Assembly (NCBI RefSeq): GCF_003426815.1
Contig: NZ_QKYK01000007.1
Location: 1-64,000 of the forward strand
Direction of reading: 5' to 3'
DNA from: Desertimonas flava
GTDB lineage: Bacteria; Actinomycetota; Acidimicrobiia; Acidimicrobiales; Ilumatobacteraceae
Length of the DNA stretch: 64,000 nt
A program made the position numbers and the translations under genes. Of this stretch, positions 54,442 through 63,401 are shown one piece after another; position 1 is the first letter of the stretch; each line of letters opens with the position of its first letter. The notes beneath the pieces are model-generated. The model was not told where the DNA came from and did no database searches. It worked only from the letters and a program-made list of their open reading frames with translations.

Positions 54442-55206
54442 ATGAGCGCGCGTCGCCGACCGCTGAGACGACACAACGAACTGCCTCTCTACCTGCAGAT
54501 CCGCGACGACATCATGGCGCGGATCGACGGCGGCGAGCTGGCCCCGGGTGGCCGGCTGGAGTCCGAGCCCGAGCTCGCCCGCCTCTACGGCGTGGGGCGC
54601 CCGACCGTGCGGCAAGCGATCGACGTGTTGCGGCGCGAGGGGCTGGTGGCGACGCGACGCGGTTCGGGCACGTTCGTGGCGGCCGGTCACCGGCGCGTCA
54701 GCCTGCTCGGCTTCGACGGCTTGACCCCGTCGCTGCGCGCCCAGGGCATCGAGCCGATCGACACGGTCGTGCGCTCGGCGTACGAGCCGCCCCCGTTCAG
54801 CACGCTGACGGTGAGCGATCCGGAGTGGTGGATCGTCGAGCGGGTGCGGACGCTGTCGGGTGCCGAGTCCCGGCCGCTGTGCGTGGAGACCGATGCGTTC
54901 AATCTCGAGTGGTGTCCCGACGCGGCCGAGCTGTTCGAGCAGTCGGGCTCGGCGTCGGTCGTCCTCGACGAGGGCTACGGGTACGCCACGGCCTACTGCG
55001 ACGTCGCCACCCGGGCCGAGCGGGCGGCCGCCGTCGGCGTGTCCGAGCAGCTGCAGGTCGACGACGACGCGCCGGTGCTGGTGATGGAACGGCTCAACTG
55101 GACCGCGGCCAATCAGCCCATCCACGCCGTGCGCTTCGTGGTCGCCACCGACCACGTGCCGGTGGTCGAGCGCTTCACCAACCCGCGCATCCGCAGCTCG
55201 TCCTGA
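54442..55206 (+). CDS. GntR family regulator, HutC/UTRA subfamily
   Basis: A 254-residue protein: N-terminal winged HTH (residues about 12-80, LPLYLQIRDDIMARI, YGVGRPTVRQAIDVLRREG, RRGSGTFVA) and a C-terminal UTRA effector domain (about 95-245). HutC-type proteins sense small carboxylates, sugars or sugar phosphates and bind palindromes such as TGTC-nn-GACA. Lying beside the importer operon and the SDR, it is the best candidate for the shared operator of this region. Confidence 0.87.
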   Translation: MSARRRPLRRHNELPLYLQIRDDIMARIDGGELAPGGRLESEPELARLYGVGRPTVRQAIDVLRREGLVATRRGSGTFVAAGHRRVSLLGFDGLTPSLRAQGIEPIDTVVRSAYEPPPFSTLTVSDPEWWIVERVRTLSGAESRPLCVETDAFNLEWCPDAAELFEQSGSASVVLDEGYGYATAYCDVATRAERAAAVGVSEQLQVDDDAPVLVMERLNWTAANQPIHAVRFVVATDHVPVVERFTNPRIRSSS

Positions 55207-55214
55207 GGGCCGGG

Positions 55215-56393
55215 TCACTCGCCCACCACCTCGGCGACCGGGGCGATGTCGTCCAGCTCGCCGAGCTCGACGACCGTCGCCGGCAGCTTGCGGTCCTCCC
55301 GCTCGGTGCCGTGCATCAGCGCCGCGCCGTCGGGGCCGAACACGTGGATCGACCGCCGGTCGACATGCCATGTCGTCATCGTGCCCGGTGTGGGGATGGC
55401 GTCGGGACCGACGCGGGCGAGCACCCGGTCGTTGCGATCGCCGAGGCGGACGATCGCCTCGTGCCCGAGGCGCTCCACGAGGTCGACGACGCGCTGGAAC
55501 GTCACCGAGTCGTCGCCACCCGGTCCGGCGTGCACCGACTCGGGCCGGAACCCGACGACCACGTCGGTCGGCAACTCGGCGCGATCACCAGCCGTGCGGT
55601 CCGCCCAGGAAAGGTCGCCGGCGGTGAACACGCGTGCATTACCGTCGTCGCTCACCGTGGCGGGGACGAAGTTCATGCGCGGGCTGCCCACGAAGGCGGC
55701 GACGAACTGGTTGGCCGGACGGCTGTAGATCTCGTCGGGCGGCCCGCTCTGTTGGATCACGCCGTCGTGCATGACGATGACGCGCTGACCCATCGTCATC
55801 GCCTCGACCTGGTCGTGGGTGACGTAGATGACCGTGGCCGAGGTGTCGCGATGGAACTGGATCAGGTCTTCGCGCACCTGCACGCGCAGCGCGGCGTCGA
55901 GGTTCGAGAGCGGCTCGTCCATCAGGTACACCTGCGGCGAGCGCATCATCGCCCGCCCGAGCGCCACGCGTTGGCGCTGGCCGCCCGACAGTTGGGCCGG
56001 CTTGCGGCCGAGCAGGTTGGCGATCTGCAGCGACTCGGCGACGGTGCGGACGCGTGCGTCGATCTCCGCCTTCGTGCCCTCGCGACGGGCGCGCATGCCG
56101 TAGGACAGGTTCTTGGCGACCGTCATGTGCGGGTAGAGGGCGTAGTCCTGGAAGACCATCGCCACGTCGCGCTGGCCCGGGTGGACCCGGCCGACGTCAC
56201 GGCCGCCGATGGAGATCGACCCCGACGTCGGCGTCTCGATGCCGGCCACGATCCGCAGCAGCGTCGACTTGCCGCAGCCCGACGGGCCGACGATGACGAC
56301 GAACTCACCGTCGGGAATGGCGAGGTCGAGCTCCTCGAGCACGCTGGTCTCCCCGAACGACTTGGAGATCCCGGTCAGTAGGACGTCGGCCAT
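55215..56393 (-). CDS. Sugar ABC transporter ATP-binding protein (MalK/UgpC type)
   Basis: A 392-residue ATPase: Walker A GPSGCGKSTLLRIVAG (about 37), Q-loop VFQDYALYPHMTVAKNLSYG, signature LSGGQRQRVALGRAM, Walker B VYLMDEPLSNLDAALR, and a C-terminal OB-fold regulatory domain (VVGFRPESV) as in MalK and UgpC. It serves the two permeases upstream. Convergent with the HutC-type regulator gene. Confidence 0.9.
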   Translation of the reverse strand: MADVLLTGISKSFGETSVLEELDLAIPDGEFVVIVGPSGCGKSTLLRIVAGIETPTSGSISIGGRDVGRVHPGQRDVAMVFQDYALYPHMTVAKNLSYGMRARREGTKAEIDARVRTVAESLQIANLLGRKPAQLSGGQRQRVALGRAMMRSPQVYLMDEPLSNLDAALRVQVREDLIQFHRDTSATVIYVTHDQVEAMTMGQRVIVMHDGVIQQSGPPDEIYSRPANQFVAAFVGSPRMNFVPATVSDDGNARVFTAGDLSWADRTAGDRAELPTDVVVGFRPESVHAGPGGDDSVTFQRVVDLVERLGHEAIVRLGDRNDRVLARVGPDAIPTPGTMTTWHVDRRSIHVFGPDGAALMHGTEREDRKLPATVVELGELDDIAPVAEVVGE

Positions 56394-56403
56394 GCCAGTC
56401 TCA

Positions 56404-57258
56404 TCATCCCTTCAGGCTGCCCATCGACAGGCCGCGCACGTAGTACCGCTGCATCGAGGCGAACAGGATCAGCGGCGGCACGAGGCTGATCAGCGAGCCG
56501 GCCATCACCAGTCGGTAGCTGACGCCGATCTCCGTCTGGAAGCTCGACAGGGCGACCGGGAGCGTCCACAGGTTGGGGTCGTTCGACACCCGCAGCGGCC
56601 ACAGCAGGTTGTCCCATTGCGCCACGAAGACGATGAGGAACAGCGTCAGCAGCGCCGGCCGCAGCAGGGGCACGGCGATCGTGAAGAAGATGCGCATCTC
56701 GCTGGCCCCGTCGATGCGGGCGGCGTGGAGCACGCTGTCGGGGATGCCACTGGCGAACTGGCGGATGAGGAACACGCCGAAGCCCGACAACAACAGCGGC
56801 ACGATGAGGCCGAGGTACGTCGAGGTGAACCCGGCGTTCTGCACCATGGCGTAGATGGGGATGACGGTGACGACGGGCGACAGCGCCAGCGTGGCGACGA
56901 CCACGGTGAACAGCAGCCGCCGGCCGGGGAACTGCATCTTGGCCAGCGCGTAGCCGGCGCTGCCGGCGAGCAAGCACTCGCCGAGTCCGGCGATCGTGCT
57001 GACGATCACGCTGTTGAGGATGTAGCGGATGAACCGCGGCCGGTGCATCACCTCGGAGATGTTGGAGAAGAGCGCGAACTCCTCGAACCACAGCGTGTCG
57101 AGCAGACCGTCGTGGCCCTGCGACGCGATGACCACGAGGTAGAGCAGCGGCACCAGCATCAGCAGGCCGAGCACGCCGATCACCACTCGCGTCAGGACGC
57201 GCCCCGAGCGCTGCAGCCGCGATGACGTCATCTCGGCGACGACCGGTCCGCCCCTCAT
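56404..57258 (-). CDS. Sugar ABC transporter permease (MalG type)
   Basis: A 284-residue permease with about six helices (VLTRVVIGVLGLLMLVPLLYLVV first) and the EAA loop AARIDGASEMRIFFTIAVPLL. ATG 57258 overlaps the stop of the MalF-type gene (ATGA). The C-terminal YYVRGLSMGSLKG is the usual end of MalG-type subunits. Confidence 0.9.
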   Translation of the reverse strand: MRGGPVVAEMTSSRLQRSGRVLTRVVIGVLGLLMLVPLLYLVVIASQGHDGLLDTLWFEEFALFSNISEVMHRPRFIRYILNSVIVSTIAGLGECLLAGSAGYALAKMQFPGRRLLFTVVVATLALSPVVTVIPIYAMVQNAGFTSTYLGLIVPLLLSGFGVFLIRQFASGIPDSVLHAARIDGASEMRIFFTIAVPLLRPALLTLFLIVFVAQWDNLLWPLRVSNDPNLWTLPVALSSFQTEIGVSYRLVMAGSLISLVPPLILFASMQRYYVRGLSMGSLKG

Positions 57259-58136
57259 CGCTCGCCCCTCGCGAACACCCGGAACTGCGCGACCGACAGG
57301 AGGAGCAGGATGACGAACAGGATGACCGAGGCGGCTGACGCCAGCCCGACGTCGGTGTAGCCGAAGGCGTTGCGGTACACGTACATCGGCAGCGTCAGCG
57401 TGGCGACGCCCGGCCCACCGCCGCGCGTGAGGAGGAATGCCGGCACGAACGACTGCATGGCGGCGACGCTGGCGATGACGACGACGAAGGCGAGCGGCTT
57501 GCGCATCATCGGCAGGGTGACTTGGAAGAACGTCCGCAGCGGACGGGAGCCGTCGAGGGCAGCGGCCTCGTAGACGTTCTGCGGCAGCGTCTGCAGCCCG
57601 GCAATGAGCAGCAGCATGTACAGCCCGAGGTTCTTCCAGATCACCATCACGATCAGCGCCCGCATGGCCCAGTCGGGGTCGTTGAGCCAGCTGTGGCCGT
57701 CGATACCGATCCAGCCGAGCATCTTGTTGGCCAACCCGTTGGGGGCGTAGATGCCCTGCCAGAGGAACGAGGCGGCGACGAGCGGGACGATCGCCGGGAT
57801 GAACACCATCGTGCGCAGCACCGTCGACGTCCGCCCCGGCCGCGCCAGCGGCACCGCCAGCGCGAGGGCGAGGACGATCGTCGGGATGATCGTGCCCAGG
57901 GCGAACAGCAGCGTCACCCGCAGCGAGTGGGTGAAGTCGGGGTCGCTGAACAGGAAGCGGTAGTTGTCGAGCCCGGTCCACTCGGGCGACTTCACGAAGT
58001 CGTAGTCGGTGAAGCTGTAGTAGCCCGCCGACAGGAACGGGTAGATCCAGAAGACCGCGAAGTAGATCGCCGCCGGGAGGCTCAAGACGAGCCCCCAGCG
58101 GCGCTGGGCGGTCTCGACGGCGCCGCGCGTGCTCAG
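57255..58136 (-). CDS. Sugar ABC transporter permease (MalF type), probable CTG start
   Basis: A 293-residue permease with first helix LVLSLPAAIYFAVFWIYPFL and EAA loop EAAALDGSRPLRTFFQVTLP. No in-frame ATG, GTG or TTG exists near the expected N-terminus. CTG at 58136, overlapping the binding-protein stop as CTGA, gives a normal length (LSTRGAVETAQRRWG). The only near alternative is TTG 58085, which would start inside the first helix. Use of CTG is inferred from the overlap pattern, which matches ATGA/GTGA junctions elsewhere in the window. Confidence 0.82.
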   Translation of the reverse strand: MSTRGAVETAQRRWGLVLSLPAAIYFAVFWIYPFLSAGYYSFTDYDFVKSPEWTGLDNYRFLFSDPDFTHSLRVTLLFALGTIIPTIVLALALAVPLARPGRTSTVLRTMVFIPAIVPLVAASFLWQGIYAPNGLANKMLGWIGIDGHSWLNDPDWAMRALIVMVIWKNLGLYMLLLIAGLQTLPQNVYEAAALDGSRPLRTFFQVTLPMMRKPLAFVVVIASVAAMQSFVPAFLLTRGGGPGVATLTLPMYVYRNAFGYTDVGLASAASVILFVILLLLSVAQFRVFARGER

Positions 58137-59497
58137 CGCAACGCCCTCCGCATCGCCTGGTCGAAGGCCTCGGCGACCTGCTCCCCCGTTCCTCCACCGG
58201 TCACGGCCGTGCCGATCTGGTTGGTGAGCTCGGTCATCACGTTGGCGAACTTCGGCGTCTGCACCGGGTACGTCGACATGTCGACCTGCTCCACGAGCAA
58301 CTGGTTGCCCGGGTTGGCTGTGGCGGCGGGTGACGTGTCCCATCCCTCGTACGGTGTGGCCACGCCGGCGTCGGTGAAGAAGCGGTCGGCCTGTTCGGGC
58401 TGGGTGAGGAAGTCGGCGAAGTGCCCGGCCAGCAGCGGGTCGTCGGCGTTGTTGGTGACGCCCCAACCCCAGCTGTAGGCCGCGGTGACGTCGGCCGTGT
58501 TGTCGGTCCACGTCGGGATCGTCGCGACGCCCAGCGTCCCTGCGTCGTAGGACAGGGCGTCCTCGGTGCGGGCGGCGATGCTCGGGCCGGTGAACGATCC
58601 GCTGATCAACATCGACGCCGTGCCCCCGGCGAAGGCGTCGAGCACCGACGGCGCCACGAGGTCGAACGAGGCGATGTTGTGCGTGTTCGACATGTCGACG
58701 TAGTAGTTCAACGCCTGGATCCCGGCGTCGCTGGAGAGGTTGCCCTCGGTGCCGTCCTCGTTGAGGATCGTCCCGCCGAGCTGGCTGACGAGCGTGTCGA
58801 CCTCGAGGTACACCCAGATCGGCGTCGTGTACCACCACAGGTACCCGGCGCGAGTGACGGTGTCGCCGTCGCGCTGACTCAGCGCCTCGCCGGCCTCGAT
58901 GACCTCTTCCCACGTGGTCGGCGGGGCATCGGGGTCGAGCCCCGCCTCGCTGAAGTGCTCCTTGTTGTAGAAGAGCATGAGGTTCTGGTAGTCGACGGGC
59001 AGCGCGTACAGCGTGTCCTCGAACGAGACCCCGGGAAGCACGGCTCCCGGGAAGCGACTGAGGATCGCATCGGCTCCCTCGCCGAGTGCCGCACCGTCCA
59101 TCGGCACCAGCAGACCCTTGTCGGCCCAGTCGGCCAGCGACCAGCTCGGCAGCTTGACGAGATCGGGACCGTCGTCGGCCGCCGTCGACGTCAGCGCCTT
59201 GGTCTCGAAGTCGGCGTACGGGATCGCCAGCAGGTTGACGGTGACGTCCGGGTTGGCCGACTGGTACTCGGCGATCAACGTCTCGAGCAACGCGTTGGTC
59301 GGCGGCGACTCGTGCACCCACACGTCGAGCGAGCCCGACGGCGTGTAGCCCGACGGCGTCGACCACGGCCGGCGGCGTGGCGACAGCGCACGGGCAGCCC
59401 CGGCCGGGCCACCGGCAAGCACGGAGGCCGAGGCACCGAGCGCCAGGCCCCCGAGGAACGTACGTCGAGCGATTCGGTTCGGATCAGCGCCAGCCAT
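58133..59497 (-). CDS. Sugar ABC transporter substrate-binding protein (family 1), Tat-type signal
   Basis: A 454-residue extracellular solute-binding protein. The N-terminus IARRTFLGGLALGASASVLAG carries a twin-arginine motif (RRTFLG), so export may be by Tat. The binding domain includes SLDVWVHESPPTNALLETLI, PDVTVNLLAIPYADFETKAL and LYALPVDYQNLMLFYNKEHF, typical of family 1 sugar binders. A ribosome site CAGGGGGAACC precedes the ATG. It starts the importer operon behind a TGTCAAGACA operator. Confidence 0.9.
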   Translation of the reverse strand: MAGADPNRIARRTFLGGLALGASASVLAGGPAGAARALSPRRRPWSTPSGYTPSGSLDVWVHESPPTNALLETLIAEYQSANPDVTVNLLAIPYADFETKALTSTAADDGPDLVKLPSWSLADWADKGLLVPMDGAALGEGADAILSRFPGAVLPGVSFEDTLYALPVDYQNLMLFYNKEHFSEAGLDPDAPPTTWEEVIEAGEALSQRDGDTVTRAGYLWWYTTPIWVYLEVDTLVSQLGGTILNEDGTEGNLSSDAGIQALNYYVDMSNTHNIASFDLVAPSVLDAFAGGTASMLISGSFTGPSIAARTEDALSYDAGTLGVATIPTWTDNTADVTAAYSWGWGVTNNADDPLLAGHFADFLTQPEQADRFFTDAGVATPYEGWDTSPAATANPGNQLLVEQVDMSTYPVQTPKFANVMTELTNQIGTAVTGGGTGEQVAEAFDQAMRRALR

Positions 59498-59534
59498 GGT
59501 TCCCCCTGTTGTGTCGCGCCAGACAATGCGTCGC

Positions 59535-59575
59535 AGTGTTCCATCAAACCGGAGAAGATGTCAAGACAAGATGTC
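59535..59575 (-). promoter_or_regulatory. HutC-type operator and promoter of the sugar importer operon
   Basis: AAGATGTCAAGACAAG (59555-59570) with a further GATGTC (59570-59575) forms overlapping TGTC/GACA palindromes. The minus-strand -35 TTGACA (59564-59559) lies in the operator; AACACT (59540-59535) is the -10 at 18-nt spacing. The start codon is about 38 bp on. Confidence 0.68.
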
Positions 59576-59875
59576 AGGCGCCCTCCGGGCCGCCCGCGCC
59601 ACAATCCCCGGCGGCCTCGTCGCTAGGTTCGGCCTATGACGAGCCCGTCGCTCGTCACACATGGGCGGCCCGGCCGGCGGCCGCGACGGCGGCCGGCCGC
59701 GGGCGCGGTCTCGGTACCTCACCGGGGAATTGGGGCGGGCCGTGCCTCAATCCCCCCGGTGCCACGGCGGCCAAAGGGTGGCCTCGGGGTACGCTCGCTG
59801 ATCCAGCTGTCGTGCGGCGAGTGGAGCGGTCGGTGTCTGACGTCGCCATCGGCAGGGTGCAATCGGGGAGGGAAT

Positions 59876-60643
59876 ATGAAACGAAGGTGGCGTGCACGCT
59901 CGATAGTCATCGCCTTAGCGGTGTTGGTCGGCTATCAGCCCACTGTCCAGGCTTTGGCGGCGGAGGATAGCGACCACGACGGACCGGCCGACGACGATCC
60001 CCGCACTGACGCCGAGTGGGCCGCCGACCAAGCCGCTGCGGAAACGATGGTGCTCACGCTCGCCGACTTCCCTCCAGGCTGGGAGTCGACGCCGGTCGAA
60101 GAGTCCGAGCCCGACGATCGTCTTGACGAGCAACTTGCCGAGTGCCTCGGCGTCGACGTCTCGGAACTGGCCCCGAGCAACCCCGACGCTCAGTCTCCTG
60201 ACTTTGCATCATCCACCGGCGAGGTGGTTTCGTCGACGGTCGCATTCGCACCGACCGTTGCAGACGCGACGGCTGCGCTCGCCGTGCGCCGTCAGGAGGG
60301 CGCAACAGAGTGCTACGCAGCGGCCATTCGGATGCTGCTCGTGGAGAACCTTGCCAACCCCGACGACGGCGAGGAGTTGCCCGACGACGTTGACATCGGC
60401 GAGCCGACCGTCAACGAGATGTCATTTGAGGCGCTCGGCGACGAAACCCTCGCCGTCCGGATCACGGTTCCCTTCGAGGTCGACGGCTTGAGCGCCGACT
60501 ATTACTTCGATGTCGTCAACGTGCGTGTCGGACGCGTCGGGGTGACGACCGGATTCCAGTCCGTGCTCACACCGTTCGACATTGACGAGGCGGCCCGCCT
60601 GACAGGGATCGTGGTCGATCGCGTCGAAGCGGGCGCGACGTGA
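59876..60643 (+). CDS. Secreted acidic protein of unknown function
   Basis: A 255-residue protein with a signal peptide (MKRRWRARSIVIALAVLVGY, cleavage likely after VQALAA), then an Asp/Glu-rich segment and a globular region with two cysteines (LAECLGVD and ATECYAAA) spaced for a disulfide. GGGGAGGG before ATG 59876 supports the start. No family is recognised. It may be a lipid- or surface-associated sensor, but nothing in the sequence shows this. Confidence 0.65.
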   Translation: MKRRWRARSIVIALAVLVGYQPTVQALAAEDSDHDGPADDDPRTDAEWAADQAAAETMVLTLADFPPGWESTPVEESEPDDRLDEQLAECLGVDVSELAPSNPDAQSPDFASSTGEVVSSTVAFAPTVADATAALAVRRQEGATECYAAAIRMLLVENLANPDDGEELPDDVDIGEPTVNEMSFEALGDETLAVRITVPFEVDGLSADYYFDVVNVRVGRVGVTTGFQSVLTPFDIDEAARLTGIVVDRVEAGAT

Positions 60644-60733
60644 TCGCGCTTACCCAGGTCCGCTCCAAGCACGCCACGGCAGCGAGCCGCCGACAGTGCG
60701 CAGACCTCGTCGCCACGAACGCAACGTAGAGGT

Positions 60734-62434
60734 ATGACGGTGCACGACGATCCTTCAGATGGTGCGACGACCGAGGTCGCGGCGATCTGCGACGCTCTGC
60801 AGGCCAACCCGCTCTTCCACCTATCGCTCAACTCGAAGGAACTGTTCCACTCGAACCTGCTCGCCTGGCTGTTCGAGACTCACCCCGCAGCGGCCGCGGA
60901 GGCTCTGGCCGGGCTGGTGCCGGCCGGCCCGGTGACCGAGCCACGAGTGCAACGTGAGAAGAACCACCTCGACCTCGCCGTCGAACTCCCCGGTCGCGCT
61001 CCGTTCGTCATCGAGAACAAGGTGTTCTCCCCACCTGACGAAGAGCAACTCGACAGGTACACCTCGGGCGCCCTCGCGGGGCTCGTCGACCCGACGCTCA
61101 TCCTGCTGAGCCTCGGCTCTCCGGACTGGCCAAGTGGCACGCACACAACCCGCGGCGACGATCCTCACGAGTGGAAGTTCGTCTCGTATCTCGACCTCGC
61201 CGGTGCCCTGGCGCGAGTCCCACACGCGATCGGCGGTTTCGATGGCGAGCTCGTTCGCTACTACGTGACGTTCATTCGAGACCTGCACCGTCTCGCGTCG
61301 ACCGTCGGTGAGGTGTCCGGCGACGAGCCGGTCGCGCTGTACGGCGAGTCCGGCCGCCTTCTCCGTTCGATCCGCATGCACGATGCGATCAGCAAGCTCC
61401 GAGCCCGATCAGCGATCGCCTCTGCCCGTGCGCACAGCCGCGCCCTGCTGGGCGATCTCCCGATCAGGTGGGAGGCCCTCTACACGAACGCTGCGCCGTT
61501 GAACGCTGCGTTCCTCGACAAGGGCGATGGCGATTGGCTCGGCTGGCAGTACCAGGGCGGGCAATGGCGCGTCGTCGTGATCACCAATCGCTTCTACGGC
61601 ACCGATCCGGACGATCGAGCGAGTCGCCACGCGTACGTCGCCGACCGCTATGCGAAGTGGTTCGACTTCGAGCCGCTTCTCGAACTCACCGGTCGGCCGA
61701 TCGATGACGTTCCGAGGACCGAAGCCGAGGGCGAATATCTCGGCTACAACCCCGACTTCGTGTACCGCTACCGCCAGGCCCACGATCTGACGCTCAACGA
61801 GTTGACGGCACTCTCCCACCACTACCTCGTCGCTGCGGCGCGGTGGGAGCTCCCGACGGACTCCGACAGACCAGCGCATGTCATTGGAACGGTCGGCGCC
61901 ACGCCACAGTCGCCCGAGGCCGACAAACCTCGGGACGGACAGCCTGCGACTGATGTCGACGCCGCCCTGGCGCAGTGGGGCGGCTACGACGGGTTCACCG
62001 AGGGGCGTGCCCTGACGCATCGTGTAATCGAGCTGCTGGAGTCCCATCTCGGGCCACTGACCGAGTGCTGGGTCCCGCCGTCGTCGGCCTACGTCGGCTT
62101 CCGGTTCGAACGGTTGAGGTCGATGGCAATGGCCGCCAACTGGGGCTACCTGTGGATCACGAACCCAGCGGTGGAGCTGATGCGAAGTGACGGGCTGGAC
62201 CCGCTGGAGGTCTTCCAGGAGGCGCGGCTGCCGACGGACCCCACCTGGAACGACGGCCTCAGCGTCTGGACGACGCGAGGACTTCGCGATCGGACCGCTC
62301 GGCAGCGGAACCCACGCCCGGCCGGCCGGAAGTGCGGCGACCCAGCCTGCATGGGTGCTCACATCCCGCAGCCGACCGAGGAGTGCGAATACTGCGGTGG
62401 AGCCCTCCAGGATGCCGACGACGACCGCTCGTGA
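60734..62434 (+). CDS. PD-(D/E)XK nuclease superfamily protein with C-terminal zinc ribbon
   Basis: A 566-residue protein. Residues about 30-170 match the PD-(D/E)XK_4 layout: FHSNLLAWLFE, then KNHLDLAVELPG (Asp) and PFVIENKVFSPPDEEQLDRY (ExK with downstream Gln). The middle and C-terminal regions are not recognised, and the end has a CGDPAC...CEYC zinc-ribbon-like knuckle. Such proteins are common in defence islands. Base composition here is less GC-extreme than in the metabolic clusters, consistent with transfer. Confidence 0.72.
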   Translation: MTVHDDPSDGATTEVAAICDALQANPLFHLSLNSKELFHSNLLAWLFETHPAAAAEALAGLVPAGPVTEPRVQREKNHLDLAVELPGRAPFVIENKVFSPPDEEQLDRYTSGALAGLVDPTLILLSLGSPDWPSGTHTTRGDDPHEWKFVSYLDLAGALARVPHAIGGFDGELVRYYVTFIRDLHRLASTVGEVSGDEPVALYGESGRLLRSIRMHDAISKLRARSAIASARAHSRALLGDLPIRWEALYTNAAPLNAAFLDKGDGDWLGWQYQGGQWRVVVITNRFYGTDPDDRASRHAYVADRYAKWFDFEPLLELTGRPIDDVPRTEAEGEYLGYNPDFVYRYRQAHDLTLNELTALSHHYLVAAARWELPTDSDRPAHVIGTVGATPQSPEADKPRDGQPATDVDAALAQWGGYDGFTEGRALTHRVIELLESHLGPLTECWVPPSSAYVGFRFERLRSMAMAANWGYLWITNPAVELMRSDGLDPLEVFQEARLPTDPTWNDGLSVWTTRGLRDRTARQRNPRPAGRKCGDPACMGAHIPQPTEECEYCGGALQDADDDRS

Positions 62435-62675
62435 CATCCGCTCAGACAGGGATCACGACATCAGACCGCTCGGTTGCTGACACGTGCCGTGTACCACCGG
62501 TCACACTCTGCGACCTCGGCCGGACTCCCGGCCCGTGGTGAACGGGCCTGAGGGCAATCCCCGGAGCCGATGACGGCCGGCATGACGGCCGAGGGCCTCC
62601 AGCCCGCCACCTCGACATCGATGACGAACTTCCTCACAGGCCCCATCACGATGTGCGACGGAGGAAGGTGCCGTC
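62435..62675. other. Intergenic region before the AbiU2-like gene
   Basis: No gene is supported. A short inverted repeat GGCCGGCATGACGGCCG-like element lies near 62575-62592, and GACGGAGGAAGG precedes the next start as a ribosome site. No promoter consensus is clear. Confidence 0.35.
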
Positions 62676-63320
62676 ATGCGAGTTGAGAAGTGGAAGCGAT
62701 GGCTGAGGGAAATCGAGTTGGACGTAATCGCGCTGCATCACGATCGGGTGCTGTGGCGTACGCTCGACGCCGCACTGAGCCGTCGCGACGAGTCAGAGTT
62801 CTTCCGCCGCCACTACATGCGGCTCTACGTGGCGTCGGCCGCGATGTGCGTACGCCGTCTGGTCTTCTCAGGCACCGACTCGAAGTCGATCTCGCTCGTG
62901 CGCCTACTCCGCGAGCTTGCAGATGATCCCGGCCACCTCACTGCCGCCCGCCACCGCCAGCTGTTCGAGGATGTCGCGATGGGGCCCGACTACGGCGAGA
63001 AGCGCTTCGAGGCCGAATGGGGTGACGGCCACGGGCATCTCGCTGTCGACCGAGTCGAGTCGGATCTCGCGTCCCTCGAACGCCTGGCCGAGGCTGTAAA
63101 GCTGGTCGCCGACCGCACGATCGCTCACCTCGATCGACGCGGCATCGGCGACGAACGGCCCACGTTCGCCCAGCTCGACGCGGCCATCGACGAGATCGGC
63201 CGGATCTTCGTCAAGTACCACGAGCTCATCGACGGGTCATCGATCGTCCACTTGGAGCCAGTCGTGCAGGGCGACTGGAAGGCACCGTTCCGGGCGGCAG
63301 TCTTCGGTGCGGACGAGTGA
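62676..63320 (+). CDS. AbiU2-like (HEPN-type) protein
   Basis: A 214-residue, almost wholly helical protein. RRHYMRLYVASAAMCVRRLVF and SISLVRLLRELADDP resemble the AbiU2/HEPN-like family found in phage-resistance loci. KLVADRTIAHLDRRG carries an R-x4-H-like element that could be a HEPN ribonuclease site (R-T-I-A-H). GGAGGAAGG precedes the ATG. The assignment rests on pattern recognition and is moderate. Confidence 0.55.
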   Translation: MRVEKWKRWLREIELDVIALHHDRVLWRTLDAALSRRDESEFFRRHYMRLYVASAAMCVRRLVFSGTDSKSISLVRLLRELADDPGHLTAARHRQLFEDVAMGPDYGEKRFEAEWGDGHGHLAVDRVESDLASLERLAEAVKLVADRTIAHLDRRGIGDERPTFAQLDAAIDEIGRIFVKYHELIDGSSIVHLEPVVQGDWKAPFRAAVFGADE

Positions 63321-63401
63321 CGGGCCGCGTTGACGGTTGCGCTGCCGATCCGCCCTACAGTGGCGTCGTCGTGAGCGGTCGAGAGCTGGTGGGCTGAGGG
63401 A

